This document shows, one piece after another, positions 15,662 through 24,884 of a stretch of DNA of 46,307 nt. Position 1 is the stretch's first letter. Every line of letters starts with the position of its first letter. The DNA is from G963674685 sp964591275. GTDB lineage: Bacteria; Lernaellota; Lernaellaia; JACKCT01. A program made the translations under genes and the position numbers. Below the pieces are notes generated by a model that was not told the DNA's origin, made no database searches, and worked only from the letters and a program-made list of their open reading frames with translations. The stretch covers positions 1 through 46,307 of the forward strand of contig CAZQAE010000043.1 in assembly GCA_964591275.1 (NCBI GenBank). The letters run 5' to 3'.

Positions 15662-17065
15662 TTAATTTCTATTGGTTATTGTTAGCTTCTCCAGCAACTT
15701 TTCATGCAATCCACCGAAGCCGCCGTTGCTGAAAAGAACAGCAACATCTCCTGGCCGCAGTTTTTCCATTGATAATTTTAACGTTTCATCGAGATCAGCG
15801 GCGCTTGCCGCGTCTTTGCCGATGTCCCGTAAATCCAGCGCAAGTTTTTCTGAGTCAAACCTTTCTTCAGAACTGATCATGCTTTGATTATAAACCGGCG
15901 CAACAATAACAATATCTGCTGAATGGAAGGATTTAGCATATTTATCCTGAAAATATTTTCTTCGGCTCGTATTTGTCCTCGGCTCAAAAATTGCCACGAT
16001 TCTTCGCCTGCCCCATTGCATTTTCAAAGCATTAAGAGTCTCCCTGACAGCCGTCGGATGATGCGCAAAGTCATCGATCACTACAATATCATTGACGACG
16101 CCGCGAACTTCCTGGCGTCTTTTTATCCCCTTGAAGGAAGCGAGTCCCTTGGCAAATTCATCATGCGCAACGCCAATATTTTTGCAAATGGCATAAGCGG
16201 CAAGAATGTTTTTCAGGTTGTGCATGCCGACAAGCGGCGATTTTAGCTCTGCAGTATTTCGGTTTTCACAGGTGAGGCAAAACCGCATTGCGGCATCACG
16301 AAAGGAAATATCCCTAGCGCTGATATCCGCGGGATGATCTGTTGCGTAGGTTGTAACGATGCATTGCGCGTTTTCAACGAGACGACGCACGCTTGGACAA
16401 TCGACTCCGGCAGCCAAAAAACCATTGGGCGGCATATTTGCGACAAGGGCGGCGAAGGCGTCAAAAACTGCGTCGAAGTTCGGATATATATCGGCGTGAT
16501 CAAATTCCACGTTCGCCAAAACAGCCACATCAGGTTGGTAGCGAAGAAATTTCGGAACCTTGTCGAAAAAGGCCGTATCATATTCATCGCCTTCTATGAC
16601 GAAATAATCTCCACGGCCCAATCGCACCGGTCCATCGAAGTTTAAACATATGCCGCCGACCAAAAACGATGGATCATAACCGGCTGATGTCAAAATCCAG
16701 GCCAGTAGCGCAGTGGTCGTTGTTTTGCCGTGCGTTCCGGTCACTGCAATTGTCGTCCTATCGCACAAAAAGAACCTTCTCAATGCGCCGGGAAAACTTA
16801 AGAAATCAATCCCAGCTGAAATGACGGCTTGGCTTTCAGGATTTTCCTTTCGGATAGCGTTGCCTATGACGACAAGATCGGGCGTTTCGGAAATATTTTC
16901 CGGGGAATATCCGTCGTAAACCTGAATACCGAGTTTCGACAGATACGTTGACATGGGAGGGTAAACATTTTGATCGCTGCCCGTGACGTGGTGCCCGGCT
17001 TTTTTTAGCAATCCGGCTAGGGCGCCCATTCCGGCGCCGCATATGGCTATGAGGTGTATGTGCAT
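15662..17065 (-). CDS. mpl: UDP-N-acetylmuramate:L-alanyl-gamma-D-glutamyl-meso-diaminopimelate ligase (Mpl)
   Basis: 467 residues from the ATG at 17065, which gives the family start MHIHLIAICGAGMGALAG. An upstream in-frame ATG at 17110 would overlap the serine hydrolase gene and adds 15 atypical residues. Mur-ligase hallmarks are present: the Rossmann N-domain, the ATP loop GTHGKTTTT, the EGDEYD and FDHADIY metal and substrate motifs, and DDFAHHPTA in the C-terminal part. The last two favour Mpl over MurC. Mpl rejoins a salvaged tripeptide to UDP-MurNAc in peptidoglycan recycling. It follows an LD-carboxypeptidase and a beta-lactamase-fold hydrolase, and the LD-carboxypeptidase would make exactly its tripeptide substrate. 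Confidence 0.93.
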   Translation of the reverse strand: MHIHLIAICGAGMGALAGLLKKAGHHVTGSDQNVYPPMSTYLSKLGIQVYDGYSPENISETPDLVVIGNAIRKENPESQAVISAGIDFLSFPGALRRFFLCDRTTIAVTGTHGKTTTTALLAWILTSAGYDPSFLVGGICLNFDGPVRLGRGDYFVIEGDEYDTAFFDKVPKFLRYQPDVAVLANVEFDHADIYPNFDAVFDAFAALVANMPPNGFLAAGVDCPSVRRLVENAQCIVTTYATDHPADISARDISFRDAAMRFCLTCENRNTAELKSPLVGMHNLKNILAAYAICKNIGVAHDEFAKGLASFKGIKRRQEVRGVVNDIVVIDDFAHHPTAVRETLNALKMQWGRRRIVAIFEPRTNTSRRKYFQDKYAKSFHSADIVIVAPVYNQSMISSEERFDSEKLALDLRDIGKDAASAADLDETLKLSMEKLRPGDVAVLFSNGGFGGLHEKLLEKLTITNRN

Positions 17066-17100
17066 ATTTGTTTCAGCAATTTCATGGTCATTTCTATATT

Positions 17101-18165
17101 TTAAAAACAAGCTTCATAAATTCTTGTTCGCCACCTGTTTATGCCTTCGTTATTTCGCGTTGGATGAATGCGGTTTGTCAACAGAACAGCGGCGATCTCC
17201 TTGTCGGGATCGATCCACATGCCGGTTCCTGTAAATCCCCAATGTCCAATGCTGCCGGAACCGAATGCCTTGGGAAGTATCGAGGCATTCGGCGATTTGC
17301 CGTCGAAGCCCAGGCAAAAGGAAGTTTGCGAATTTGGAAATCGCTTTGTAAAAAACTTTTCCAAAATTGCTCGGTCCCACATTCCCTTGTCATTTTTCAA
17401 AGCTTGCAAAATCTGACAGCAAAAAAGCAAAAGATCGTTAGCATTCCCAAACAGTCCGGCTTGTCCTGAAACACCGCCGGCGGCGTATGCGTTTTCATCA
17501 TCGACTTCGCCTACGAGTTCCCTGCCTCGCCACAAGCAGTTTTGCGTCGGGGCGCACGTCGCATCCGGCATGGATCGCAAAGGCAGAAAATCCGTTCTAT
17601 TCATTCCGAAGACGTCGAATATTTTCTCACGCGCCAGTTGATTGAGGGATTTTCCTTCGATCTTTTCAATAATGTAGCCAAGAAGCATCATGTCCAGGTC
17701 GGAGTAAATGGCTTTTGTTCCAGGCTCATAAACACTGTCGGTGTCGAAAAGGGCGCGAAAAACGATCGCCCTGCCCTCTGGCGTTCCCAAATATTTTCGC
17801 GGCACGGCTTTGTACAATGGCTTCCAGGCATCGAATCCCGCGCTGTGAGACAATAGATCCGCGAGCGTCGCTTTTTTCAGGTCGGCGTCGTTAATCTCCG
17901 CGCAAAGACTTCCCATCGAAGCATCCAGATCCAGGCGACCGTTTTGAACTAAGTGCATGACGAGCGCTGTCGTGGATACGACTTTTGTCAGGCTTGCTAA
18001 ATCATAAATTGTTTCAGGAGTCACCGGCTCTGATTCATCAGAATATCGAAGGCGTCCGAAACAAGCAGAAAAAGCTTTTCCTTTATGGATAACGCCGATT
18101 TGTCCACCAGGGAAAACTCCTTCCAAAACGCCTGCGTTGGCGTGTTGCAGGGCGTCGCTTAACAT
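17101..18165 (-). CDS. Beta-lactamase-fold serine hydrolase (class C / PBP4*-like)
   Basis: A 354-residue serine hydrolase. The SxxK motif is S58-L-T-K61, the second motif is Y154-S-D156 (variant of Y-x-N), and the third is HWGFTGTG, a His variant of K-T-G. This pattern is typical of esterase or DD-peptidase relatives of AmpC rather than true lactamases. I see no signal peptide, so it probably acts in the cytoplasm. Its start overlaps the LD-carboxypeptidase stop by seven bases and mpl follows 35 bases on, so a role in muropeptide breakdown during wall recycling is likely; the exact bond cut is unknown. Confidence 0.85.
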   Translation of the reverse strand: MLSDALQHANAGVLEGVFPGGQIGVIHKGKAFSACFGRLRYSDESEPVTPETIYDLASLTKVVSTTALVMHLVQNGRLDLDASMGSLCAEINDADLKKATLADLLSHSAGFDAWKPLYKAVPRKYLGTPEGRAIVFRALFDTDSVYEPGTKAIYSDLDMMLLGYIIEKIEGKSLNQLAREKIFDVFGMNRTDFLPLRSMPDATCAPTQNCLWRGRELVGEVDDENAYAAGGVSGQAGLFGNANDLLLFCCQILQALKNDKGMWDRAILEKFFTKRFPNSQTSFCLGFDGKSPNASILPKAFGSGSIGHWGFTGTGMWIDPDKEIAAVLLTNRIHPTRNNEGINRWRTRIYEACF

Positions 18166-19076
18166 ACGACGGATTCCAAAATTGTCAGCCTTGATGCGTC
18201 GGCGTCCAGTTCGGCCATTGTTCCCACCGGGATGGGCACATTGACTTCACCGTGTCCGAGAGGACCCCTTATCAGGACGGGACCGTTAATATATTTGGCA
18301 TAATCCTCGACGATGCGCCGTAGGTCAGTCTTACGTGTTGGTAGATATTCACCGAATACTATGCCCCTGATTCGCTCAAGGACACCTGCAAGCTTTAGTG
18401 TGCAGAGCATTCTATCGATTCTATAGTCGCTTTCGTTAACGTCTTCCAAAAAGAGAATGCAATCGGTCGGATCGGGCATAAGGCCTGCTGCGAGCAGGTG
18501 AATAATAATGGTCATATTGCCCGCAATAATTCTTCCGGAGGTTCGGCCCGATTTCACAATTTTGGTTTGAAATAAAGGCATATCTCCTGGAGCTTCGGAG
18601 CAAAAAAGACATTTCTGAAACCAGGATTCGACTTCGGGTTTCATCATGGAAAACTGCTCGCCGGCAGGCATCGGACCGTGAATGGAGGCAAGGCCGCATT
18701 TTGCGTAAAGATATAAAATCAGAGCCGTATTATCCGAAAAGCCAATGACGGGTTTGGGATTATTGGCAACACTGGGGATATCAATCCTATCGAGAATGCG
18801 AATACTTCCATAACCGCCGCGAGCGCAAAATACTGCGCGGCACTTTTCATCCACGATGGCTTCGTTAAATTCGGCGGCGCGACGCTCGTCGCTTCCCGCC
18901 CAGAAATTTTCCGACTCGAAAACATCTTCGCGCCAAGTGGGATGAAGTCCCCAGGATTGCAGTCTGGCGATTCCGTGAAAAAACTGCACTTTTGCAAATG
19001 GCCCTGCCGGAGCCACAACTCGGACCCGGCAAGCCTTGGTTAATTTTTGGCCTTTGAGCGTTTCCATCGGCGTCAT
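18159..19076 (-). CDS. ldcA: LD-carboxypeptidase (S66 family, LdcA-like)
   Basis: 305 residues with the full S66 catalytic set: Ser114 in GFSDN, Glu211 in FLEDVNE and His275 in GPLGHG. ARGGYGSIR is the conserved substrate loop. LdcA removes the terminal D-Ala from recycled tetrapeptide in the cytoplasm, giving the tripeptide that Mpl reuses; mpl is two genes downstream in the same operon. There is no signal peptide. Either the ATG at 19076 or a second at 19067 could start translation. It is divergent from the lipoprotein gene at 19128, with only about 50 bases between. Confidence 0.92.
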   Translation of the reverse strand: MTPMETLKGQKLTKACRVRVVAPAGPFAKVQFFHGIARLQSWGLHPTWREDVFESENFWAGSDERRAAEFNEAIVDEKCRAVFCARGGYGSIRILDRIDIPSVANNPKPVIGFSDNTALILYLYAKCGLASIHGPMPAGEQFSMMKPEVESWFQKCLFCSEAPGDMPLFQTKIVKSGRTSGRIIAGNMTIIIHLLAAGLMPDPTDCILFLEDVNESDYRIDRMLCTLKLAGVLERIRGIVFGEYLPTRKTDLRRIVEDYAKYINGPVLIRGPLGHGEVNVPIPVGTMAELDADASRLTILESVVC

Positions 19077-19127
19077 TTTTATTACACGCCATTGTCAAAG
19101 TCAAAATTATCCCATAGCGTAATTCTT

Positions 19128-20474
19128 ATGCGAGAGGTTTTTCAGCGACTATTTCCAGTTCTTCTTTGTCTTCTTCCGGTCTTGTCTTTGTGCCATTGCC
19201 AATGCTCGAATACCAGCCCGGAAGACGATTCTTATCTTGTGGATTTCGAAAATTCGACGGCCTGGGCGGCAAAAAGGCTGGTCATCGGATATCCCGGATC
19301 GCAAAACATAATTTCCGTGACGCTTAGGGACGCATCAAAAAAGAGAATCAAGGTTCAAGCGATGGTTCGCGTGCTTTGTCGCGGCGCCGATGTCACCCGA
19401 AGTTCCGAGTCTTTGCCGCTTGGAAAATATCGTTTTTTCGCAGAGCCGAAACCCGATGCCAACATCGCGATTTGCGCCGTTACGATCGGAAATAGGTTGC
19501 TGCCGATTGCTGTTCGTTTCGATATTGCCGAACCGTGCGCGAAGTATGGATTTGAGGCGGAAAATGAGCGATCCCGACTCCTTGCGGAGAAATACGCTCC
19601 GGTCATATACCAGGATGTGGGCAGATTTCCGCGAGCCGATTTCATGACTGCCGTCGATTTTGACAACAATATTGATCCCATAGACAACCGCGAAAATTTA
19701 AACGCCCACGCACTTGTAGGAACCGTATATTTTTCCGTGATTGAAACGCACACGCACGCCTTTATCAACTACTCAGTCTTTCATACGATGAATTATGGCT
19801 GGCTTTTGAACGAAACCGCAGACTCGATTGAAAACGACATGACCGGACTGGTCGTTGTCGTCGAAAAAGCTGCCAATGACTCCCCTCCCCTTCTTGTGGC
19901 GACGTATGCGCATGACCAGTTTCTCCACTACTCTTCAAGCGACTCCATCTTGCCCGGCAGCGAAAGGATCAAGGGAAAGCTGCGCGTGGAAAACACGACG
20001 CATTCACGCGTCTTTATTGAAGCGGGGCGCCATGGTTGCCTTGTGACATCGGACCTTGTTATCGGGGAATATACGGGCGAGGCGGGCGATGATTTCCCCG
20101 GCGGGAAAGGGATTGTTTATCGTTTCAAAAAAGAGCCGACTGAGCCGGAGGGACCCAATGATCGCGACGCCGGTTATCGTCTGGCGCCAATTTTGGAAAC
20201 CATATGGAAGCTGAAAGGTTTTGTGGGCAACCGTTCGGTATTTCACTCGAATTTCAAGATGGATGACGGCTGCGAATATCCTGAGAGGTTTGTCAGTTCC
20301 ACACCGGGAAAAAGAGGGGGACGGCCTCCCTGGGCATGGGACGACATCGACGACGAAGGCATTCGCATCGGTGAAATGTTCCTCATTCCAGCGGATGTGA
20401 TATCAAAACACCTGACCATGCCCGCGCCATTCGATAGGAATTACAGCTACAATCCTTATCTGGGAATTTATTGA
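19128..20474 (+). CDS. Unrecognised lipoprotein, faint Vps62/DUF946-like pattern
   Basis: About 448 residues from the ATG at 19128, the first codon that gives a normal signal peptide; the frame is open to 19047, inside the divergent ldcA. A lipobox-like LSLC precedes a C-H-C-Q-C cluster, so lipid attachment is likely. The central part runs EKYAPVIYQD, then PRADF, then ENDMTGLVVVVEK, then RVFIEAGRHG. The order 'APVIY ... ND.G..VVVE ... VFIEAGRHG' recalls Vps62-type proteins of unknown function, but I hold this loosely. The last 150 residues are rich in Asp, Gly and aromatic residues. Probably an outer-membrane or periplasmic lipoprotein. Confidence 0.68.
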   Translation: MREVFQRLFPVLLCLLPVLSLCHCQCSNTSPEDDSYLVDFENSTAWAAKRLVIGYPGSQNIISVTLRDASKKRIKVQAMVRVLCRGADVTRSSESLPLGKYRFFAEPKPDANIAICAVTIGNRLLPIAVRFDIAEPCAKYGFEAENERSRLLAEKYAPVIYQDVGRFPRADFMTAVDFDNNIDPIDNRENLNAHALVGTVYFSVIETHTHAFINYSVFHTMNYGWLLNETADSIENDMTGLVVVVEKAANDSPPLLVATYAHDQFLHYSSSDSILPGSERIKGKLRVENTTHSRVFIEAGRHGCLVTSDLVIGEYTGEAGDDFPGGKGIVYRFKKEPTEPEGPNDRDAGYRLAPILETIWKLKGFVGNRSVFHSNFKMDDGCEYPERFVSSTPGKRGGRPPWAWDDIDDEGIRIGEMFLIPADVISKHLTMPAPFDRNYSYNPYLGIY

Positions 20475-20556
20475 TCGATCCTTCCGCGGATGCTGGGGCT
20501 TTCAAAACCGAAGATTGACGACGAGATCGCGAAAAAGGGCCAGTCTGGGACAGGAA

Positions 20557-21417
20557 CTAGCTGATGAGTTTATCGGCCATATAACTCGATCTGACCAGCG
20601 GTGCCGAAGCGACGAATTTGAAGCCGATTTTTAGAGCCGCCTGACGATAATCTTCAAATTCTTCTGGATGGACGTAGCGAAACACAGGGCGGTTTTTCAA
20701 TGACGGGCGCATATATTGGCCAATGGTGAGAGCCTGGACTCCGTTATCGAAAAGAGTTTTTTGCAGCTGCGTGATCTCGGTTTCGGTTTCGCCGAGACCG
20801 ACCATAAATCCGCTTTTTACAATCTTTGCCCCGCCATTATCAGACATATACTTGAGCACTTTGCAGGAGCGCTGGAAATCGGCTTGCGGTCTGACGCTTT
20901 CGTACAAACGCGGAACCGTTTCCACGTTGTGATTGAAGACATCAATTGGCGAATCAGCCAAAAGCGCAAGGCAGCTTTCATCGCCTTTGAAATCCGGAGT
21001 CAAAATTTCGATTGTCATCGCTGGAGATTGAATTTTCACCGCCTCAATGCACTTCAAAAAGTGCCGGACGCCGCCATCGGACAGATCGTCTCTGGTGACA
21101 GAGGTAATAACCAGATGCTTCAATCCCAATTCTCGGGCCATGCGCGCGACGCGACGGGGTTCATCAGGGTCCAGTGGTTCGACGGCCTCTTTTGAGACAG
21201 CGCAAAAAGTGCAAGCGCGTGTGCATTGATTTCCCATGATCATCACTGTCACGGTGGGTCGTGAAAAGCACTCGGCGATGTTTGGACACTTTGCGGATTC
21301 ACAGACGGTGTGCAAACCATATCCCCGCAGTTTCTTTTTCATTTCATGAAGCCTGCCCAAGCCACGAATCTTTGGTTTCAGCCATTCGGGCAGTCGGATT
21401 ATTTTTTCTTTTTCCAT
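20557..21417 (-). CDS. lipA: Lipoyl synthase
   Basis: 286 residues from the ATG at 21417, four bases after the recG stop; the longer frame to 21483 overlaps recG. Both iron-sulfur clusters are present: the auxiliary-cluster motif C-x4-C-x5-C (in CESAKCPNIAEC) and the radical SAM motif C-x3-C-x2-C (CTRACTFC). The essential C-terminal RSSY is there, as are TSVTRDDLSDGG and GQYMRPS. LipA inserts two sulfurs into octanoyl groups on lipoate-dependent complexes. No lipB is visible nearby. Confidence 0.96.
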   Translation of the reverse strand: MEKEKIIRLPEWLKPKIRGLGRLHEMKKKLRGYGLHTVCESAKCPNIAECFSRPTVTVMIMGNQCTRACTFCAVSKEAVEPLDPDEPRRVARMARELGLKHLVITSVTRDDLSDGGVRHFLKCIEAVKIQSPAMTIEILTPDFKGDESCLALLADSPIDVFNHNVETVPRLYESVRPQADFQRSCKVLKYMSDNGGAKIVKSGFMVGLGETETEITQLQKTLFDNGVQALTIGQYMRPSLKNRPVFRYVHPEEFEDYRQAALKIGFKFVASAPLVRSSYMADKLIS

Positions 21418-21421
21418 GAGT

Positions 21422-23497
21422 TCAGCCAATCGTTTCAAATTCGATTTTGTTTTCCCATCGATGATGGAGGATACGCGCAACATCCTTGTGGGTCTTTAAT
21501 TCAGGGTCAATCTCCAGCAGTTTCTCGGCGGCCTTTTGCGCCTGGATTAGCGGATCCAGGTCGCGCGCCAGGCTCGCCCACCGAAACAAAGGCAAGCCAT
21601 GCTGCCGTCGGCCAAGGATATCTCCAGGTCCACGCAAAGCCAGATCTTCGTCGGCAATTTGAAAACCGTCATTGCATTTCAGAAGGGTGCGCAGGCGTTT
21701 TGCAGCTTTTTCGCCAACATTGGCGCTGACGGAAAATATGCAAATTCCGGGTTTTTCGGCCCGCCCTACCCGTCCGCGAAGTTGATGGAGTTGTGAAAGT
21801 CCGAAACGCTCGGCGTTTTCAATAAGCATCACGGTGGCGCCGGGCGCATCGACGCCGACTTCAATAACCGTTGTGCTAATGAGGACATCCAGGTCGCGGT
21901 CCATGAAGCGCATGAGAACTTCGCGCTTTTCTTCTTCCTTCATACGACCATGAAGGAGACCGAGTCTGCAATCCGACAGATGCGTTTTGCGAAGTTGCGC
22001 AAACATGGTGGATGCGTCCCGCATTGGAAGATTTTCTGATTCTTCCACGAGCGGATAAACGATGTATGCCTGCTCGCCCCGCCGCACTTTTTCTTTGACT
22101 ATCTGGTAAGCCTTTGCGTCGTCTGACATCAACATCGTTTTAACGGCTTGCCTTCCAGTGGGTTTGTTAATGATAACACTGTGATCGAGATCCCCGAAAA
22201 CCGTCAGCGCCATTGTTCTGGGAATCGGCGTCGCCGACATGACCAGCACGTGCGGGTAGCGTTGTTTTTGACGCAATTTTGCTCGCTGTAAGACACCAAA
22301 ACGATGCTGCTCGTCGATGATAATCAGCCCAAGTTTTTTAAACTCGACGCGGTCGCCAATCAAAGCGTGCGTCCCGATCAAAAGATCAACCGCGCCGCGA
22401 CGGACATTTTCAACAATTTCAGATGACGCCGACGTGGAAATTCCGCCCGTTAAAAAAGCTATTCGTATGCCGGCGCTTTTTGCCTGCGGCGCGATGTTTC
22501 GATAGTGTTGCATGGCGAGTACTTCGGTAGGAACCATTAGGGCGGCCTGAAAACCGGATTCGATGACTGCGGTCGCCGCCAATAATGCGACTATCGTTTT
22601 CCCTGATCCCACGTCGCCCTGAAGTAGACGATGCATCGGTTTATCCGAAACAATATCCTTTTTTATTTCGCGAAGAACCCTCTCCTGATCATTGGTTAGC
22701 GTAAAACTGAGGCTTTGGCGAATTGCCTTTTCCAGACAAAAACTTGAATTGCCAGACGAGTAAGCCTTGCGTTTTCGGTACGAACGTCTTCGAATCCTTA
22801 AACCCAATTGCAGAAAAAACAGTTCGTCAAAAATCATTCTTTGCTGCGCAGGGGTTCGATTCTCGTTCAGAAGTTCCACGTTGCATGTTTTCGATGGAAA
22901 ATGTATCTGCCGCAAGGATTCTTTCAGGGACGGCCAATCGAAGTCCAGGGTCTTTGTGGGCAAAGCATCTAAAAGACGATCCGCAACTGCGTCAAAGGCC
23001 GATCTGATGAATCGCCGAATCTGTTTTTGGCTGAAACCCCGAATTGATGGATAGATCGGGCGAATTTCCGCCCATTGGCTTGGGTCAACGGATTCGTCAT
23101 CCAGGAACACGTATTCAGGATGTTGCAAAACGGCTGTATTTTTTATGATTTTTACAGAAGCGCTCAGTAAAACACGCCTGCCGGTTAGGAAAAGGTTTCG
23201 CGCGCCTTTGGCTGGAGCGCCAAAAAAGCTGGCGTGAATTATGCCCGTTTCATCTTTGAGCCGCACGGTGGCAATGGGTTTATGTCTCCCGAATCCGGCC
23301 TGGAATGAAACAGCTTCAACTTTTGCACACACTGTTGCAAATGTCTTTTCACATACTCTGTCAATTGGAGTGATTTCGCGACGATCCTCATAATGCCGCG
23401 GGGGAATTGCCAGAAGCTGCTCGGCAAATGAGATACCTGCCAGTTGTAGTCTTAAAGCCGTTTTCGGACCTACGCCCTTGATTCTCGTCAGTTCCAT
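21422..23497 (-). CDS. recG: ATP-dependent DNA helicase RecG
   Basis: 691 residues, the usual length. It has an N-terminal HhH-like start (IKGVGPKTA), the wedge OB-fold, then the SF2 helicase core: GDVGSGKT (Walker A), DEQHRFG (DEQH box), SATPIPRT, TTVIEVGVDAPGAT, and QLRGRVGR with the conserved Arg fingers. RecG remodels stalled forks and Holliday junctions. It follows the 222-residue unknown gene by 11 bases and precedes lipA by four. Confidence 0.97.
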   Translation of the reverse strand: MELTRIKGVGPKTALRLQLAGISFAEQLLAIPPRHYEDRREITPIDRVCEKTFATVCAKVEAVSFQAGFGRHKPIATVRLKDETGIIHASFFGAPAKGARNLFLTGRRVLLSASVKIIKNTAVLQHPEYVFLDDESVDPSQWAEIRPIYPSIRGFSQKQIRRFIRSAFDAVADRLLDALPTKTLDFDWPSLKESLRQIHFPSKTCNVELLNENRTPAQQRMIFDELFFLQLGLRIRRRSYRKRKAYSSGNSSFCLEKAIRQSLSFTLTNDQERVLREIKKDIVSDKPMHRLLQGDVGSGKTIVALLAATAVIESGFQAALMVPTEVLAMQHYRNIAPQAKSAGIRIAFLTGGISTSASSEIVENVRRGAVDLLIGTHALIGDRVEFKKLGLIIIDEQHRFGVLQRAKLRQKQRYPHVLVMSATPIPRTMALTVFGDLDHSVIINKPTGRQAVKTMLMSDDAKAYQIVKEKVRRGEQAYIVYPLVEESENLPMRDASTMFAQLRKTHLSDCRLGLLHGRMKEEEKREVLMRFMDRDLDVLISTTVIEVGVDAPGATVMLIENAERFGLSQLHQLRGRVGRAEKPGICIFSVSANVGEKAAKRLRTLLKCNDGFQIADEDLALRGPGDILGRRQHGLPLFRWASLARDLDPLIQAQKAAEKLLEIDPELKTHKDVARILHHRWENKIEFETIG

Positions 23498-23508
23498 GAC
23501 AAGCGCGG

Positions 23509-24177
23509 TTATGGGGTTTTATTTTGATTGGGACCCGGTCGCCTTGGGCTCATTTTCGGCTTATTTTGCTGGTTTTTTCCGGAGCGTTGTTTTTGAAACC
23601 TCAGGTCGTTTGGTTCACCGGAGCCTTTTTTAGGTTGCGACGACGCAGTCTGATTATTTTGATTTTGCTGGGAGGGCTTGCCCCTGCCTCGAGCCGGACG
23701 ACGCCGTCCACCTTGTTTTGGCCCCTGGCTAGGCCTCCTCCTGGGTTCAGAGATCTGATCCTGTCTTTTTTGGAGTTCCTCCACCCGTATTTCAGCGAGT
23801 CTGAGTCTCTCTTCTTTTAACTGCTTTTCAACCAGTGGAGCCAATATCTCAGGTGGTTCCGGCAATTCGATTCGATCTGCATTGATGGCGCTGTCAGTTT
23901 CAATCAAGGATTCAATGCGTCCAAGAAGTTTTTCAGAATCGTCGAGAATTTTCGCTTTTTGCTCATCGCCGGCCAAATCAAATCCGTCGAACTGGTGAAG
24001 CAATTCAACCAAAGAGACTTCAACCGAGATCCGCAAATCGGATCTTTGTAATTGTTCTTTGACTTTGCCTCGCGCCTTGGCCTGCGTTGGCGAGACCGAC
24101 CCACTGGCGCTCAAACTCGTTTTAGCGTTGCGTATCAGGACGCGCACGTCTCTGATCAGGGTTTGCAGCTTATCCAT
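23509..24177 (-). CDS. Unrecognised protein with helical N-terminus and basic disordered tail
   Basis: 222 residues. Residues 1-140 are predicted helical, acidic-basic mixed, with heptad-like Leu spacing that suggests coiled coil. Residues about 145-222 are made almost wholly of Arg, Lys, Gln, Asn, Pro, Gly and Ser, a nucleic-acid-binding or disordered tail. It sits directly upstream of recG and 74 bases downstream of another unknown gene. The N-terminus is charged and shows no signal peptide. I do not know the family. Confidence 0.65.
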   Translation of the reverse strand: MDKLQTLIRDVRVLIRNAKTSLSASGSVSPTQAKARGKVKEQLQRSDLRISVEVSLVELLHQFDGFDLAGDEQKAKILDDSEKLLGRIESLIETDSAINADRIELPEPPEILAPLVEKQLKEERLRLAEIRVEELQKRQDQISEPRRRPSQGPKQGGRRRPARGRGKPSQQNQNNQTASSQPKKGSGEPNDLRFQKQRSGKNQQNKPKMSPRRPGPNQNKTP

Positions 24178-24251
24178 TCAAAAGTACTCCAAAGCGATTA
24201 ATCATCTCTACCGTCCACATATTCTCATTAGCATCTGATTCTGACAAGACC

Positions 24252-24884
24252 TTAAGCGACCAGAATTTCTTTATAGAATTCCAGAAGGTCGATTCGCGGA
24301 TACATTTGATGCTTGATTTTACAGCCCGCTAATTTCAACATGATGGCCTGGGCCTCTTCTTGACCTTTGCCGTGAACCGATTTCGCCGCCTTTTTGATGA
24401 TTCTGTTAGCCCGCTTGGGATGGAAGCGAAACATTTCACCGAAACGAAAAGAATTTTGAAATGGAAATATTCGCGATTCGAATATTTCACCCTTTAGAAA
24501 ACCAGCCGAAACTTCCTCTGGCACAATAATTTTACTCTTCTGAAATAAATCTCTGCAATCGACTCCGTCCGCTGTGACGCCTTTGATGAAAAACAAACTG
24601 TGCTTCGATTCGCGGAAACCGATATATATTTGCAAATCTTCTGGCGGCATTGTCGAATTCATCCGTTCGATGAACGCTTCCAGCGGCGTTATTTGTTTGT
24701 CGGAAATCGGATTTTGAAAAACGAAGCTATCCAAAAAGGCCTTCATGTTTTCGTCGTAATACTCCTCGCTCTTGTGCACAACGCCAAGATGCTCAAGATA
24801 GTCCAGACGGGAACGTTCCATTTCCTGCGGGAAATTTTCATGAGCGAAGAGCTCAAGTTTTTCGAGATAGGGAATAACCGACAT
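24252..24884 (-). CDS. Unrecognised cytosolic protein in the pyr-recG operon
   Basis: 210 residues, no signal peptide or membrane segment. It is a mixed alpha/beta sequence with an FRFGEMFRFHP stretch and a basic helix near the end. Its ATG overlaps the pyrC stop by one base (TAATG), so it is translated with pyrC. Nothing in it matches a catalytic motif I know. Confidence 0.7.
   Translation of the reverse strand: MSVIPYLEKLELFAHENFPQEMERSRLDYLEHLGVVHKSEEYYDENMKAFLDSFVFQNPISDKQITPLEAFIERMNSTMPPEDLQIYIGFRESKHSLFFIKGVTADGVDCRDLFQKSKIIVPEEVSAGFLKGEIFESRIFPFQNSFRFGEMFRFHPKRANRIIKKAAKSVHGKGQEEAQAIMLKLAGCKIKHQMYPRIDLLEFYKEILVA

Noticed and set aside
17101..18165. Antibiotic-resistance beta-lactamase
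   Set aside because: No signal peptide, variant second and third motifs, and a recycling-operon context; better described as a beta-lactamase-fold hydrolase.
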